Below are positions 1 through 12,209 of a stretch of DNA of 64,000 nt, in pieces. This stretch comes from Marisa cornuarietis. Taxonomy: Eukaryota > Mollusca > Gastropoda > Architaenioglossa > Ampullariidae. Where the stretch lies: contig SMMW01000568.1 in the NCBI GenBank assembly GCA_004794655.1, forward strand, positions 1,043,001-1,107,000. The letters run 5' to 3'. The notes under the pieces are model-generated. The model did not search any database. It was not told the DNA's origin and saw only the letters and a list, made by a program, of their open reading frames with translations. Position 1 is the stretch's first letter, and every line of letters starts with the position of its first letter. Both the position numbers and the translations under genes were made by a program.

Positions 1-1931
1 CGATACCCTGGCAAAAAGATCTGCGAACAGAGATGTAAGGGCCGCGATCAAAAGAGCGAAAAGAGATTATAAAGACAAGATAGAACTTCGTTATTGTGCC
101 GGCGACCTTCGTTATGCCTGGCAGGGGATTAAGTCCATGGCTTCTGTTAATCAAAAGATGGTCTGCACTAGAAAATCAGTCAAACTCAACGGCGTGAGCG
201 ACCAGGACTTGCCAAATGTTTTAAATAACTTCTATGCACGCTTCGACAACCATGATTTTTCTGAAAGAGTTAGGGAACTTAAACAGTCGCTGGTGTTAGA
301 TAACAACATTGTCATTTCTCAAGTCGGTGTGACGGAAATGCTTAAGCGGGTCAAGGTCAACAAGTCACAGGGGCCTGATGGGATTTGTGGGCGTGTCCTG
401 CACTTCTGTGCTGTTCAGTTGGGAGGAGTGTTTCAACATCTTTTTCAACTCTCTCTCGACTCAGGGCACATTCCAGCACTCTGGAAACTGTCTAACATCG
501 TCCCTCTCCCTAAAAAAACCTAACCCCAGCCAACCCAATGATTTTCGGCCAATAGCTTTAACCTCCCTTGTAATGAAAACCTTTGAGAAAATTGTAAAAA
601 GTCTCATCTTAACATCTGTAGAGAGTAAACTGGACCCACTGCAATTTGCATACAGGAAGACGAGGGGTGTTGACGATGCCAAGTTATTCATTCTGAACAC
701 ACTGTATAAACATTTAGAAAAGCCCAAGTCACATGCCAGATTACTCTTCGCAGATTTTAGTTCTGCATTCAATACAGTGCAACCACACCTTCTGGCTTCG
801 AGACTGATTTTTGATTTTGACCTGCCACATCAACTGGGTTTATGGATAGTGGATTTTTTGACTTGTAGACAGCAGAGGGTTTATGTTAATAGTAAATATT
901 CTGACACAGTTTTTACAAGCACTGGCTCCCCACAGGGTTGTTGTCTGTCACCCTTGTTATTTATCATGTACACTGACAGCTGCAGAAGCATGGAGGAGAA
1001 TAGCTACCTCATCAAGTTCTCTGATGACACTGCATTGTTGACTCTTTTACAGGAACACACAACAGATCATGGCAATGCCTTAACGAATTTTGTACAGTGG
1101 TGTGATGATAACTTTTAAGAGTTGAATGTAGATAAGACTAAAGAAATAGTTATAGACTTTAGGAAGATCAAAGAGGATTTTGTTATTCCCAGTGTGATTC
1201 ATAGTAAACCTGTTGAAGTTGTTAACTCCTTCAGGTATCTGGGAACTATTTTTGATAGCCAGCTCAAATGGAACTTAAACACCGAACACATTGTTAAACG
1301 TGGCCAACAAAGAATGTATCTTTTGCATAAATTAAAGAGTTTTTCAGTTAGTCAAGTAATATTAGGCCGTTTTTACCAGTCATTCATTGAGAGTCTTCTA
1401 TCTTTCTCATTTGTCTGCTGGTTTCGCAATCTCTCTGTCCATGATAGGAATAGTCTGAACAGTGTTGTTAACATCTGCTCTAAGATAATTGGTATCAGAC
1501 AGAGGGATTTAGCCTCTTTTTGTAACCAGCAAATAGTACGGAAAGCCTCATGCATTTTATCATTACCTGATCATGTATTAACAAAAGAATTTTTATTATT
1601 AAGCTCAGGTAAACGTTATGCCATGCCTATATGTAAGAGTAACAGACATCTAAATTCATTTGTGCCATCTGCAGTCCAGCTGCTTAATGTTAGATGAGCT
1701 GTCAGTGGTGTGTGTGCGCGTGTGTGATGTTGTATGTGTATACTTGATTTCCCTGTAAGTTTTTCTTCTTTTTTTTTTTAAATCTATATAGAGATACATG
1801 TTTTGTTTTTGTTTTTGCCACTCACTGTTGAACTAGAGCACATGCCCACATTCAAATTGCCCACTGGGATAAATAAAGTTGGTCATTGTCATTGTCATTG
1901 TCATTGTCATTGTCATTGTCATTGTCATTGT
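1..1931 (+). mobile_element. Non-LTR retrotransposon (Jockey superfamily, L2/CR1/Rex1-like), 3' part with broken reverse transcriptase
   Basis: The window opens inside the element. Frame 2 from base 2 reads the endonuclease-RT linker (about 2-136) and RT up to about 520. A one-base shift at the A-run near 511-517 moves the reading to another frame, which continues to 1697. RT motifs are visible: QGPDG near 370, ADFSSAFNTVQPH near 752-790, SPQGCCLSPLLF near 928-963, and a catalytic FSDD box at 1017-1028 where FADD or YADD is usual. An in-frame TAA at 1116-1118 splits the C-terminal half, which then runs to TGA at 1695-1697. A 3' UTR follows, ending in AATAAAG and a (CATTGT)n tail at about 1884-1931, the short tandem tail typical of L2/CR1-type elements. 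The frameshift and stop make this copy inactive. The clade is inferred from motif style; the 5' part lies outside the window. Confidence 0.88.
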
Positions 1932-2694
1932 TAGCATATTTCTAACTGTAATGAGTTCTGTAGCCTAACAGGGTGAGGGGATCGGCTCTCCTCGATTTTG
2001 TTTCTGTTGTGGTCATGGTATTTGATTTGGAAAACGTGTTGGACCTACATGTTTACATGTGCTTCTGCTGCGTTTTCTTCCCTCTTCATATGGAATAGAA
2101 GACATAAGAGTAGAAAGGAAATGAGAAATAAGAATGGACAACGGTAAAGATGAAACACAAGAAAAGCGAAGTAAAAGATGTTAAAAGAACATTTGCTTCT
2201 TTACTATTTGTGTCTGTCACTATGTTTCTGTAAGAATAAACTCGGTCCCCTGCACAAAACCTAGTTTGAATACACATACGTGGGTGAGAGAGAGAGAGAG
2301 AAAAAAAAGAGGAGTGATGATGAATTTTAATGAACTGCTTGTAAACTGCAGATCCCTTGGCTCATTTACTCCCACATACGATTAAAAGGAGGGATAGAGT
2401 GTGTGATTGAAGCCATGTACACACGTACACCGTCGTAGCATCACAACACTATCAACACATGCTACAATCAGAGTAAATACAAAGCAACATCAAAGAAGAA
2501 ACAAAACTCTTGAAAAAGTATTTCTACGATTAATTTAATCACAATAAATTATGTAATATTTAGAATAAGATAAACTTTATAACTATATGAATCAAATTTA
2601 AGGCTTGCAAGTCAATGTGCCAAAAATAAAACCTTCTTCTTTGGTTTTATTTAATGAACCCCATTGCAGTTTTATTAAAAATTAGCAGATTGAC
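1932..2694. other. Intergenic DNA with short (GA)n tract
   Basis: I see no gene here. A purine run of (GA)n followed by poly-A lies at about 2285-2310. The ORF-like stretches are AT-rich and resemble nothing I recognise. Confidence 0.5.
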
Positions 2695-3600
2695 CCTTTT
2701 TTAAAAGCAACATTATGTGGCAGTTACTCAAACTCGCCTGTGTCATGGAACTTCTAAGATATGTTTGTATTCGTTTTAAGACAGACTGCGTTTTGTAGTT
2801 GCCGACAAGAACCGGGGACAAAGAGTGACCCTCGCGAACTTTCACCGTTGTCGGGAAGAGCTCTCCCAGCTGGCTGTTGAGGAGAACTGAGCTCCTGGAA
2901 CCATTGTGCAACGCTTTGGATTGGATTGTTCGGAGAAGACGCTCTTCAATGTTCAATATTTGCGTCGCACGTCGCAGCCGCTCATACCAGACTCGGTCAA
3001 AGGCCTTTCTGAAGGTGATAAGAGATCCTTGCCGTGTTGTAGATGCTTTTCAATTAGGACGTGACAGTTGAAGATTTGTTGAACTGTATCTTCTGCTAGC
3101 AAATCCTCGGCCATTAGGGTGGGACTGCTTGCGATCATTTTCATCATAACTTTGCCTTGATGTAATTCTGGCATTGCTGGCTGTTACCCTTCCGTTAGTA
3201 CTAAGAGACGCACCGGTTCGACACCCGTGTAGCGCAGCAAACTTTCCTCCGTCGACCCTGCTGGCGCTAATGGGTACCTGACACCTTAGAGAGCTGGGGA
3301 AGGTAAGGCAGTGAGGGAAAGAAGAGATGGGCACCGACCTCACGTAAAGCTTGCCCCGAGAAAAGTGAGGTCTCGAACACCTCATTCCCCAATAATCAGA
3401 AAAGTTCAGCGACGACCCTTGCCCTTTTACCTGGATATGACCCCTTCTGAGCCTTGTTGGTGCTGGAATCAAGAAGTTTCGGCAGCAAGATGTAGTCGAT
3501 CTGGTTATGGATCGAGTCATCTGGAGAAAGCCAGTTCGCTAGCCTTGACCTTTTGTGTGGAGTGTTTTGGCAAGAGTGAGATCGTAACTGTGCGAACGCA
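2695..3600 (-). mobile_element. Decayed RTE-type LINE fragment (endonuclease end plus RT start), interrupted by a SINE
   Basis: Read on the minus strand from about 3600, the end of an apurinic-type endonuclease is visible (WLSPDDSIHNQIDYILLPK, about 3545-3480). After the SINE come RT pieces: AEDTVQQIFN and HVLIEKHLQHGKDL near 3105-3025, KAFDRVWYERL in a shifted frame near 3005-2970, and SSVLLNSQLGELFPTTVKVREGH near 2900-2830 (a degenerate SAVLLNGQLG..FRTTVGVRQG block). These are hallmark RTE/BovB-clade motifs. Several frameshifts and stops are present and the 3' part is lost. It is a fossil. Confidence 0.75.
3168..3410 (+). mobile_element. tRNA-like SINE inserted in the RTE fragment
   Basis: About 240 bases interrupt the RTE fragment. 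The head carries a consensus pol III B box (GGTTCGACACC, near 3213-3223), preceded by a weak A-box-like stretch. A GC-richer body follows, without coding potential, ending near CCTCATTCCCCAATAATCAG. RTE endonuclease codons lie to its right and RT codons to its left on the opposite strand, which supports a nested insertion. No poly-A tail or clear target-site duplication was found, so the ends are approximate. Confidence 0.55.
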
Positions 3601-4478
3601 AGGAGTAGAATGTCTCTGTTGATTGTTTCGCTCAGGCAAAATCTGCCAACTGTCAGGCAAACAAGACAGGAAAGAATATCGATCTGATATAAGGTGTTGG
3701 TGTGGTGGTGGTTGTTATGTCTCTGTATGAATGTATTCCTTCTTCCGAATGTATCTCATCTTCACTAACTCACCTCAGTGGGACCCCACAATCAGATGAT
3801 AGACAAACCTCTAGCAATCCATTTGCTTGATTTGCCGTTCAGTATTTAAACTTAGAGATTTCCAGCCTCGCGTTTCATTTTGCGGAGTTTCAATTTTAAC
3901 TTTTGCTGGTCTTCCCCTTATAACGCTAATCAGGTCCATTTTTAGCTTCCATGACACCATCACCAGAGTTGCGGATAAAACGCCATATATATATATAAAT
4001 ATATTAAGAAAGTCAGTCCTTTCTCAGGAAGGCTTTTATGCCTTGAAACATATAAAAACGAATCCAGACGCTCTCTTCCCTTTATGCATATCCCAGCCAT
4101 TAACAAGCTCATAGAAAGAGAATGTCACATACGGTAAATTAGTTAATGAAATAACAAGGGTCTTTGTTTTAAAGATGACATGTTAGTCTTCGACCACAAT
4201 GCTGGTGTCAGGTGAGATCGACAGATCGTAAAATCATTTGTCAAAAGAAAAAAAGATCGTCAATAACCAAAACGTAGATACAATCGAAGAAAGTTTAAAT
4301 CAGAAGATAAAAAAACAAAAGGCCACATTCAAGTAAACAGCCAAGCACAATGCTAAGGACGCCATCAAAAGTACAGGTCAATACAATAGTACAAAATCCC
4401 AACAAATCAAAGCAGAAAAACTAAATGCGGCGACTTAGCTCTCTCAAGACTGTTAGGTTAAGAGACACCACTTTCCCT

Positions 4479-4480
<2 letters not shown>
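3601..4480. other. Intergenic DNA
   Basis: I see no recognisable gene. The stretch is AT-rich, with a short (TA)n run near 3985-4000, and lies downstream of the CHY-A 3' end. Confidence 0.45.

Positions 4481-4573
<93 letters not shown>
4481..4573. repeat. (GATA)n microsatellite
   Basis: About 23 uninterrupted GATA units. The reading frames through it give artefactual Ile-Tyr-Leu-Ser repeats. Confidence 0.97.
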
Positions 4574-4574
<1 letters not shown>

Positions 4575-4655
4575 GACGCTAGTTGTTTCGCCAGCAACTG
4601 CCTCAGAGCTCAGACAAAAAACAAACGAACAAAAGCAATGGCCATATGTGTTTCT

Positions 4656-4661
4656 TTTATT
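4656..4661 (-). terminator. Poly(A) signal of CHY-A
   Basis: AATAAA on the minus strand, about 145 bases past the CHY-A stop codon. The other five protease genes also have an AATAAA 150-200 bases past the stop. Confidence 0.6.
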
Positions 4662-4805
4662 TCGTGCTGTTGACAACTGACAGCGTTACCGCACAAAGTA
4701 CAGCCCACGCCATTCGTCTTAACTGTGAAGGACAGTCAAAGAGTTCAGAAGACCTTTGTCTTTGGTCAGCTGCCGGCCACACTAGACACGAGCGAGCTCA
4801 GCTGT

Positions 4806-6447
4806 CTAAGAAGACGGGGCGGTGGATGAGATCCACGTGCGGTACTTGGAGATGCGGGTGTAGACACTTGGGTACGCGCCGCTGCACGTGGAAATACCCC
4901 ATGACGTGATCCCCACGATGACGCGGGAGCCGTTCCTGAAGCAGGCAGCGGGGCCACCACTGTCACCCTGCCAACGGATGTGACGTCATATTAAGCACAG
5001 TGAATTGAGGCATGTTTTTTAGCTACTACTAAGAAGTACAACTCTGAAGAATAAAACAAACGCAGAAAGTAGGAAAGACTAACATTGCAGGCACTCTTGC
5101 CAGACCCAGTGTAGAAGCAGATGTGGTTGGCGTTGATGGAGGTACCAGAGACGCCTGACCAGCGGCTGCTGCAGTCAGTGTTGGTGATCTTGCCAATGGT
5201 CAGCTTCTGCAGAGTGTCAGCGGAGGATCCACCACCTGAGAACAGTGCCACCGGCGTACTGTTATTTATTCCCACCATCAGGCTTCTTTATGCTTAACGT
5301 CTGTCGCTGTGACTGATAAATATTTAGCGTGCATCGCGAATTTCATGAAAACATTTAACTTGAGGTCATACGTGCTGCTTGAAGGATTTTATCCTCCTTG
5401 CCCTTAGTATACTTTTTTTATTATGATAATATACATCGCGCCGGCTCTTTGAACTGCATTCATACAGTTCGTTGTCTGATAAGTAGAGATAAAAGTGCTA
5501 TACTTCTGTAAAATTTTGTCAGTCTAAAAACAAATGCTGCTGTAATTTATTCTTTATTTGATCAGTGTAAATTTGATGTAATTAACTTCATATATCGGTG
5601 GAAATCCACTCCAACATTGATTTGATGAAAGCCTTCAACATAGGCACTTCCAAACCTCGACAAACAGAGATTCAGTTGATTACGTCATGTTAATTCTCTG
5701 ATTAGCTGTTACTTGACGGCAGCGGCAGGTTCATGTTGTAGAGTGTTGTATTCTTTTTGTGCATAACTACCTTCCAAAGGTTGTAGGTTGAAAATCGAAG
5801 GAACTTCTTGGAATTCAGTGTTACTAGATATAGTGTTTTAACTTAGTCAAAACTTATCGGTTTATAAAGTGCCTTTACGACTTTAAGCTGGTATGATATT
5901 TACACCTGAGTGACCGCTATCCATGAACCGGCATTCGTTGTTTGAATTATTTTCCCCCACCTATCACAACTTACTTTCTAAGTGAGATCGTCTTCACGCT
6001 ATCCCAGTTAATCTCATCATCCTTTTTCTGACCAACATAAACCTTCACTGTATCCCTAGCCCCCCACTCACCAGTCAGTCTGCCCCAGCCAATCAGCTCG
6101 CAGTTCTGACCAGCCCAGCTGGCGGACCCGTCGTCCAAGGTGGCGCCCTTCACGTAGTTGTTCATGGTGACAGCACTGGTCCATTCCAAGACGGCGATGT
6201 CATTGGGGTAGCCGCTAGCGCTGCCGCTGTAGCTGGGGTGCTGTCACACATCATTAGAAATACTTCTATTATATACATTTGTGTTAGACACGTGGAAATT
6301 AGATGCGTTATATTTACATTTGGATAACATAAAATAGGAAATTTATGAACGCTTATTTTAGTATATGGAAGCTAGGTTAATAGTAACAGCAACTTGTAAG
6401 CATTTTTTCTCGCTCGGCAGTGAGTTCAATACAAAAGTGACGTGTAA

Positions 6448-6490
<43 letters not shown>

Positions 6491-7904
6491 TTATTATTAT
6501 TATTTCTTGTGCATTTATGGGGGCTTCTTTTGAATACGTTTTGCTGCGTAAATCGATCAAAATAATAACTGTCAGTCTTATCTGCTCGTAGAACATTCTC
6601 TACATATTGCCCACAACAAGATTAAATCATAAGACGATGAAATCTACTAAACAGAAGGAAGTAGTAAACCGTAAAATAGGAAAAATATCCAGAATGAACA
6701 TGCTCACCGAAGTAATCTTGCTGACGCTCCTCTCAACCTGGTAGGTGTCTGTCCTCGACAACACATGTGATCCGAGCTGCACTCTTGTGGTGCTGCAACC
6801 AAAACAGAAAATACCCGAATATACATATGTTGGAGTGACAACTGGAGGAAAGTGTATCGACGACTAGACAACACATGGGTGGATGGTGGTTTCATTCAAG
6901 CGGACTACTTTAAAGGAAATGAATAAGAATTCTTACGAGTAGGAACCAACGCAGTGGGCAGCGGTGAGGGCTGAGCGGGTGTTGTACAGAATACAGCCGC
7001 AGATGTGGTACCACGCGCCTCCACTGTAAACCTGGTAGGAGCACATGTACGGGTGGTCGCCATACGTGGCAGCGGCGCCGCCGACAATCAGGTTGTCGAC
7101 GTCTTCTGCGCATGCGCAGGCTGATGACGATACAAGGTACAAGCACAGGCGCACGTACGCACACATACAAACATACACAAGTCCACATAAATAAATGCAA
7201 AATGTTCATTTTTAATAGTAACAATCGTTACTTGCTTACCCCGATGAACATATTTACTAAAAATGAGTATTTATTATGTCAAGAAAACATATTTCGTATT
7301 TTCTTTCTTTCTTTGTTATTTCCTATTGAAATGTATCTTACTTTTTAATTTGAACAAGACTTCTGTGTGAAGTTTTTAAAAATAATTCTTGTCCTTACTC
7401 TTTGACTACTTTCCTCTTAGGCATACTAATATTAAAGAAAAACCATTAGGTTAGATAAACTGAGAGTGAAAAACAATTAAACCAGGATTAACAGGTTTCC
7501 ATTAGAGTTATGGCTTGCCTTATAACATCGATGCCACGCTAACACTTGCACTAAGCCAGAAAACTCACTTAAGTAACGGACATTCAACGTCATCGTCATT
7601 ACTAAGTTACACTTACAATCACTATTTCAGTGGATATTGATTAGAGGATACAAAATATTATATCTGAGGCTGATGTACCTCGAATTTAACACGAAGTAGA
7701 AACTCAAAGGTAAGTGGTGACCACCGAAATGTGGACCTGTACTACTTCCGCTCCTACTTATGACGTCAGGTTACCAATTTCCGCTAAGAGGACGCAAACT
7801 CTTTCGTTCAGTGAACAAAATGTAACTACCATTATCTAACAAATGTTTTCATTAAGAACAATTGTTGTCTTACCCAAGGCGAGGAGAAGCACGATGATCT
7901 TCAT
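4806..7904 (-). CDS. CHY-A: secreted chymotrypsin-like serine protease (S1), six exons
   Basis: Exons (minus): 7904-7874, 7120-6937, 6792-6708, 6240-6072, 5235-5084, 4967-4806. Together they make 783 nt and a 260-residue preproprotein. All junctions have GT/AG and consistent phases (1, 2, 0, 1, 0). The signal peptide is MKIIVLLLALACACA, followed by propeptide EDVDNL and mature N-terminus IVGG at residue 22. The catalytic triad is His66 (TAAHC), Asp114 (NDIAVL) and Ser210 (GDSGGP). Counting back from Ser195, position 189 is Ser (KSACNGDSGGP), which is chymotrypsin-like rather than trypsin-like; position 216 is Gly and 226 is Ser. Cysteines for the 42-58, 136-201, 168-182 and 191-220 disulfides are present. 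It probably cleaves after large hydrophobic residues outside the cell, for example in the gut. It is intact and has a TATA box. It is the first of six tandem paralogues; its introns differ strongly from those of CHY-B and CHY-C although some exons are identical. Confidence 0.92.
6449..6503. repeat. (ATT)n microsatellite in CHY-A intron 3
   Basis: About 18 ATT units with one TTT interruption, between exons 3 and 4 of CHY-A. It could be a retroposon tail, but no body is recognisable beside it. Confidence 0.9.
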
Positions 7905-7956
7905 CTTGATGACGACCGAGGCTGTCAGGTTGTAGACTGGTCCATGGAAGATCGGG

Positions 7957-7964
7957 TATTTATA
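7957..7964 (-). promoter_or_regulatory. TATA box of CHY-A
   Basis: TATAAATA on the minus strand within GGGGTATAAATACCC, 53 bases upstream of the ATG. The same box lies at the same distance in CHY-B and CHY-C. It implies a short 5' UTR. Confidence 0.75.
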
Positions 7965-7979
7965 CCCCGTGACTTTCTA

Positions 7980-9832
7980 AACTGTGGTACCATCGTGCAC
8001 ACTTCTGTTCCCAACATATGTCGTGTTCCGACAATAAAAATTCTCATCGTCATACGCCAACGGTCACTTGTGTCCATTCAAAAGCCCTCTGGGGCAATAA
8101 CCATCATCAACCCTTACACCACGAAAGCGTACTTCGGTATTTCTGAACTATGAAGTACTCCGGCAGACTTTAGACTTAACGCCAAGAGACCGAATATACA
8201 GTTTTTTTTTCTTTTTTCGCGAAGGTAAAATATATACATGCACACATAAAGAAACCTTTAACCTTATCTTTTTAATATCCGTCTGTTTCTACCTTTACTT
8301 GCTCATATTGTTTCTGTGCTCATGTCTTGTCATTTTTTTAGGCTCTTTGTCATCCTTCACCAAGAATTTACAAGCTGAAAGGACTTTCGTATTAATTAAA
8401 TCAACCATAAACTAAAATACCTTTTAAAGCCTTTAAAGTTTTATACCTTTTTGACGATTACAATCTGTGTTTGTCCGTTTATTTACGTCTGTCACAAAAC
8501 CCAAAAGTATAAAAATTTACCACTGGAACTGATTTGGACGTTCATATGGGTACAGTTTCCCTTACGGGTGGGATTGTAAATAACGGTAAGATAAAGAGAG
8601 ACTTTCGCCCGCACAAACTTAAAAAATGGAAAAGCAGAGATATCTGTTCGGTAAACGTTATTGCAGGTATTCCTTTCATTTACTGTGTACACGTTACTAA
8701 CAAGGTATTGTGTCGCAGGTCGCTATAATACTGTGGCTTGAAAAGTTGAATTTGAAGTACGTGTATATAACTTTAGGTGTTTGTGCATCTACCCTGTGTT
8801 ATTGTACGAGAAAAAGCATGCTTCTGTATAGTACACACGGACCCTGGAGCAAGACTCTTTTGTGGTACCACAAAACCCTGCTGCTTTTTCGGCGTTTCCT
8901 GCTTTTTACTGGAAAATATTCAGGAGCAAAGTGGTGTTAGCATACGACAGAGTACTGTGTAGGGGCAGTGAAGTCAGCTCTACACACACGAACAAAGTTG
9001 ATCCCTTGTCTTATTAATGAATCCTATCGGAACGTATGAACACGTATTCCGCCACTACGTTTTCCTGTGCATTCAACAACGACACAATAGTTTCCACATC
9101 TGTCCAAGGGCTTTTCAGATTTAGTATTTTCTGGGCTACCTGTGTCAGCCATCCTGTGGTCAGTCATGACACCACCATCACAACAATCACCACCATCACC
9201 ACAATCGCGCCCAACTGAAGATTTGAACAAAGGAGGAAATTGCTTCTGTTTCTCAAGATTCGTGTTTCTTCTTGCGATTTCATGTTGGAGACATTAATAA
9301 ATGATAGGAAAAGAATCTTTTGAGTGTAAGATGTGTCGATCGGGTTGGTCTTTTAATTTATAAATAAAGTATTTATTTGATCTGTAAGTGATGCTTTGCT
9401 TGCATCGCGTAAACCACTTTTTGAAATACAATGTCCACCAAATCACGATAGCTTTTTTGTGTGAAATGGAGGTAAAGGGCCAAATCTCCATCAGATATAA
9501 CGGGTGCTTCAGTTGGCGTCACCGTCACACGAGAGGAAAGACCGAGAAGCGTGTGGACGGACAAAAAAGGAGAGCGTGCAGATAACTGAATTTGGTTTCA
9601 AAGCACTCAGACTAAAACAGCACATGGAGTAAATTTTGGTCTCCTAAATGCTATACATGCCTTTTTTAAAGGCAGCCATTTTTTCTTCTGAGCAATCCAA
9701 GGCTTAATTGTGCAACAAAGCTGATACACTGTTAACCTCTACAAGAATGTTGCTGCTCTCATTGGGTTAATAAATTCTATGTAAATGCTCTTTTCCCCTT
9801 ATATAGGGTCATGGCAGCTTGTCTGTACTATT
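7980..9832. other. Intergenic DNA between CHY-A and an RTE fragment
   Basis: The open frames here (8534-8962, 9024-9230, 9373-9585) are short and lack family motifs or plausible splice structure. A small (CAC/ACC) trinucleotide run lies at 9171-9205. I see no gene. Confidence 0.45.
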
Positions 9833-9842
9833 ATTGATGACA

Positions 9843-10665
9843 ATCAATCAATCAATCCTCTTGGTGCCAGTTGCACATAAGGCCTCAACCCGAGCCCGCC
9901 ACTGATGTCGATCGGCTGAAACTCACTCCAGGTGACCCCATGTCCAGCCCTTTCATCTCCCTTTCCACTGTTCTTCTCCAGGTTTCCTTTGGGCGGCCTC
10001 GTTTTCTTCGGCCGTCTGGAGTCCATCGTAGGGCGATTCTGGAGAGGTCTGTTGTCTGCTGGCGAACCACATGTCCAATCCATCGCCAAACGCCTTCGTT
10101 GAACCAGCGTGGTGATGGACTCGGTTTGAGTTCTTCGGTGGAGTTCTTCATTGTGATGGTGTTTGGCCAAAAGATGTTAAGTATGCGCCTGAGGCATCAG
10201 TTTTGGAAGACGTCAAGCCTGTTACCGATGTTTTTGGTCATCTCCCATGATTCTGATCCATAAAGGAGGGTGCTGATCACATTCGACTTGAAGATTCTCA
10301 GCTTGGTCTTCTGGCCGATGTTTTTTGCCTGCCATGTGCTCCTGAGTGAGGCGAAGGCCTGGCTGGCTTTCGCCAGTCGGGCTCGAATCTCCACCTTCGC
10401 ATCCCCGGTGTTTGAAATCTTGGACCCAAGATAGGTAAAACTGATAACTTCCTTAATCTCTTCTCCAGTTAGTTTGATATTTTTTCTTGGACTCGCGTTC
10501 ACTCTCATACTTTTCGTTTTCTTTGCACTGACCTTCAAGCCAAGGTTTCCAGCTGTTTCTGAGAAGGCATTTGTTTTCTCCTGCATGTCTTGGTGGCGGT
10601 GTGACAACAAGGCAATGTCATCAGCAAAGTCCAAGTCTTCCAGCATTGTTGTTGCTGTCATAGTC
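9843..10665 (-). mobile_element. 5'-truncated RTE-type LINE with target-site duplication
   Basis: The minus strand encodes the RT C-terminal half. A LDFADDIALLSH catalytic box lies near 10640-10605, SFTYLGSKISNTG near 10440-10405, and ISTLLYGSESW near 10255-10220. In a shifted frame the typical C-terminal WIGHVVRQ..RIALRWTPDGRRKRGRPKETWRRT block follows (about 10080-9960). The 3' end is an (ATTG)n tail at about 9843-9857. The 10-mer ATTGATGACA flanks both ends (9833-9842 and 10666-10675), the expected target-site duplication. At least one frameshift near 10170 separates the two coding blocks, so the copy is dead. Its clade matches the fragments at 2.7-3.6 kb and 18.4 kb. Confidence 0.85.
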
Positions 10666-10679
10666 ATTGATGACACTGT

Positions 10680-11242
10680 TAGATTTATTATGAAGTATCT
10701 AGAACATTAATTTATATTATGTATAATGCCAAAGATTAATCCAAAAGATTAAATATAATGGGGTAGGTTTAAAGATATGGACTTTACTGCTTTGGACTTA
10801 ATGTGAAGTTGTATAAGAACCTGTCCACAGAAGAGTGATGGTGACAGTTTACTTCATGTAATGTAATTTTATTCGTGCATTGTATGCAAGTAAAGGTAGA
10901 AGAAATGAGGGAAGAAGATGTAAAAGTGTGTATGTGTGTGTGGGTGTGTGTCTGATTTGTTTCTTTTTGTTGTTTATGTGCTTTTTGTTTCTTATCTATG
11001 TGGGAGTTAGGTTAGTGCTATTGTATTGCTGTACTGTATTGTGATTTTAAAATAAATCTTCAAAAAAAGGAGAGCGTGCATGAAGACGAGAAGAGAGATA
11101 AGCCAAGCCATATTTCCAGTTTTAAAAATTCATTTACTCAACAAAGCGTTACAAATGTGTATATAACGAGGAATCTTACAACTAATTTTTCATGAGACTA
11201 AAATAAGCATAGCTACCACGATTAACTACAATATCAATCAAC
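10680..11242. other. Intergenic DNA, T/G-rich
   Basis: Nothing recognisable apart from short (TG)n runs near 10925-10955. Confidence 0.4.
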
Positions 11243-11511
11243 CAGGGGCCAGTTGCACAACACATTTCTAATTTTAAACACTTTTAGGCCTTAAATCTTT
11301 TTAGATAATCAGTTTAAAGTGCACACCACAATTTTAGAATTTTTAAAACTAAAAATGCTTTAATTAAGATAAAGTTGTTTAAGTCTAGCTTTCCGTTCTG
11401 TCAGAAAATTTTTTATATGTTCTTGTGCAATGCATCTAAATGGCATACAAGAGATTTTGCTTCTTTAGAACAGTTTTAAGGTTTAGAAAAATGTTGTGCC
11501 ACTGGCCCCTG
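11243..11511. mobile_element. MITE-like element with terminal inverted repeats
   Basis: About 269 bases, AT-rich and noncoding. The left end reads CAGGGGCCAGTTGCACAACA and the reverse complement of the right end reads CAGGGGCCAGTGGCACAACA. Similarity continues into an AT-rich subterminal region (TTTCTAA). The length, inverted termini and lack of an ORF fit a nonautonomous DNA transposon. A diverged relative occurs at 25.42 kb. No clear target-site duplication was found, so the superfamily is not assigned. Confidence 0.65.
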
Positions 11512-12131
11512 AGCTCGAGAGCTACCTTCCCTTACGTCCATCGTTCCTTATCTTTCTCGGTCTTCCAGTCAACTATTCTTATTTTACATTGTGGTAAATC
11601 AGCACAGCTTATTTTCAGGTTAGTACGTCTGTGAAATTCTTTTCTGTCATACATCTTGTCCCTTGAAGAACGCTGCTCACAGTCTAAAGTTCTTCCTAGG
11701 TCTGCCATGTCATTTATGTACTAAATTTTAAATGTTATTTTTTCTTTCTCTGTGAGTCGCGTCAACATATCTTGCGCCTATCAGACTTTTAGGACGATTT
11801 TCTAGTCTGTGTCCATGCCGAGCTGCATGTGTCTACTTACTAATTAGGTAGCCCTTTATACCACCTCTGCCCTCCCGGCAAAAAGATCATCCGATTTATC
11901 ACAACAATGCATAAATTAAAAGTAATTCAAACTAAGCAGTGTCAAATTTTATCATCTTAGTACAGATGCGACAATTTAAAAAGATGAATTAAATCATATA
12001 AGTGAACACAGATACTGTACACATTCCATTACAGAGCAATAAAGGACAGGTGCGGTACATAAGAGAGGAAATAACTACAATGTCACAATCGATGAAAATA
12101 ATTAAATAATTGGACAAAGTACGTAACATTT

Positions 12132-12132
<1 letters not shown>
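11512..12132. other. Intergenic DNA
   Basis: AT-rich, with no coding or repeat signal that I can support. Confidence 0.4.

Positions 12133-12208
<76 letters not shown>
12133..12208. repeat. (GT)n microsatellite
   Basis: About 37 GT units, uninterrupted. Confidence 0.97.
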
Positions 12209-12209
<1 letters not shown>

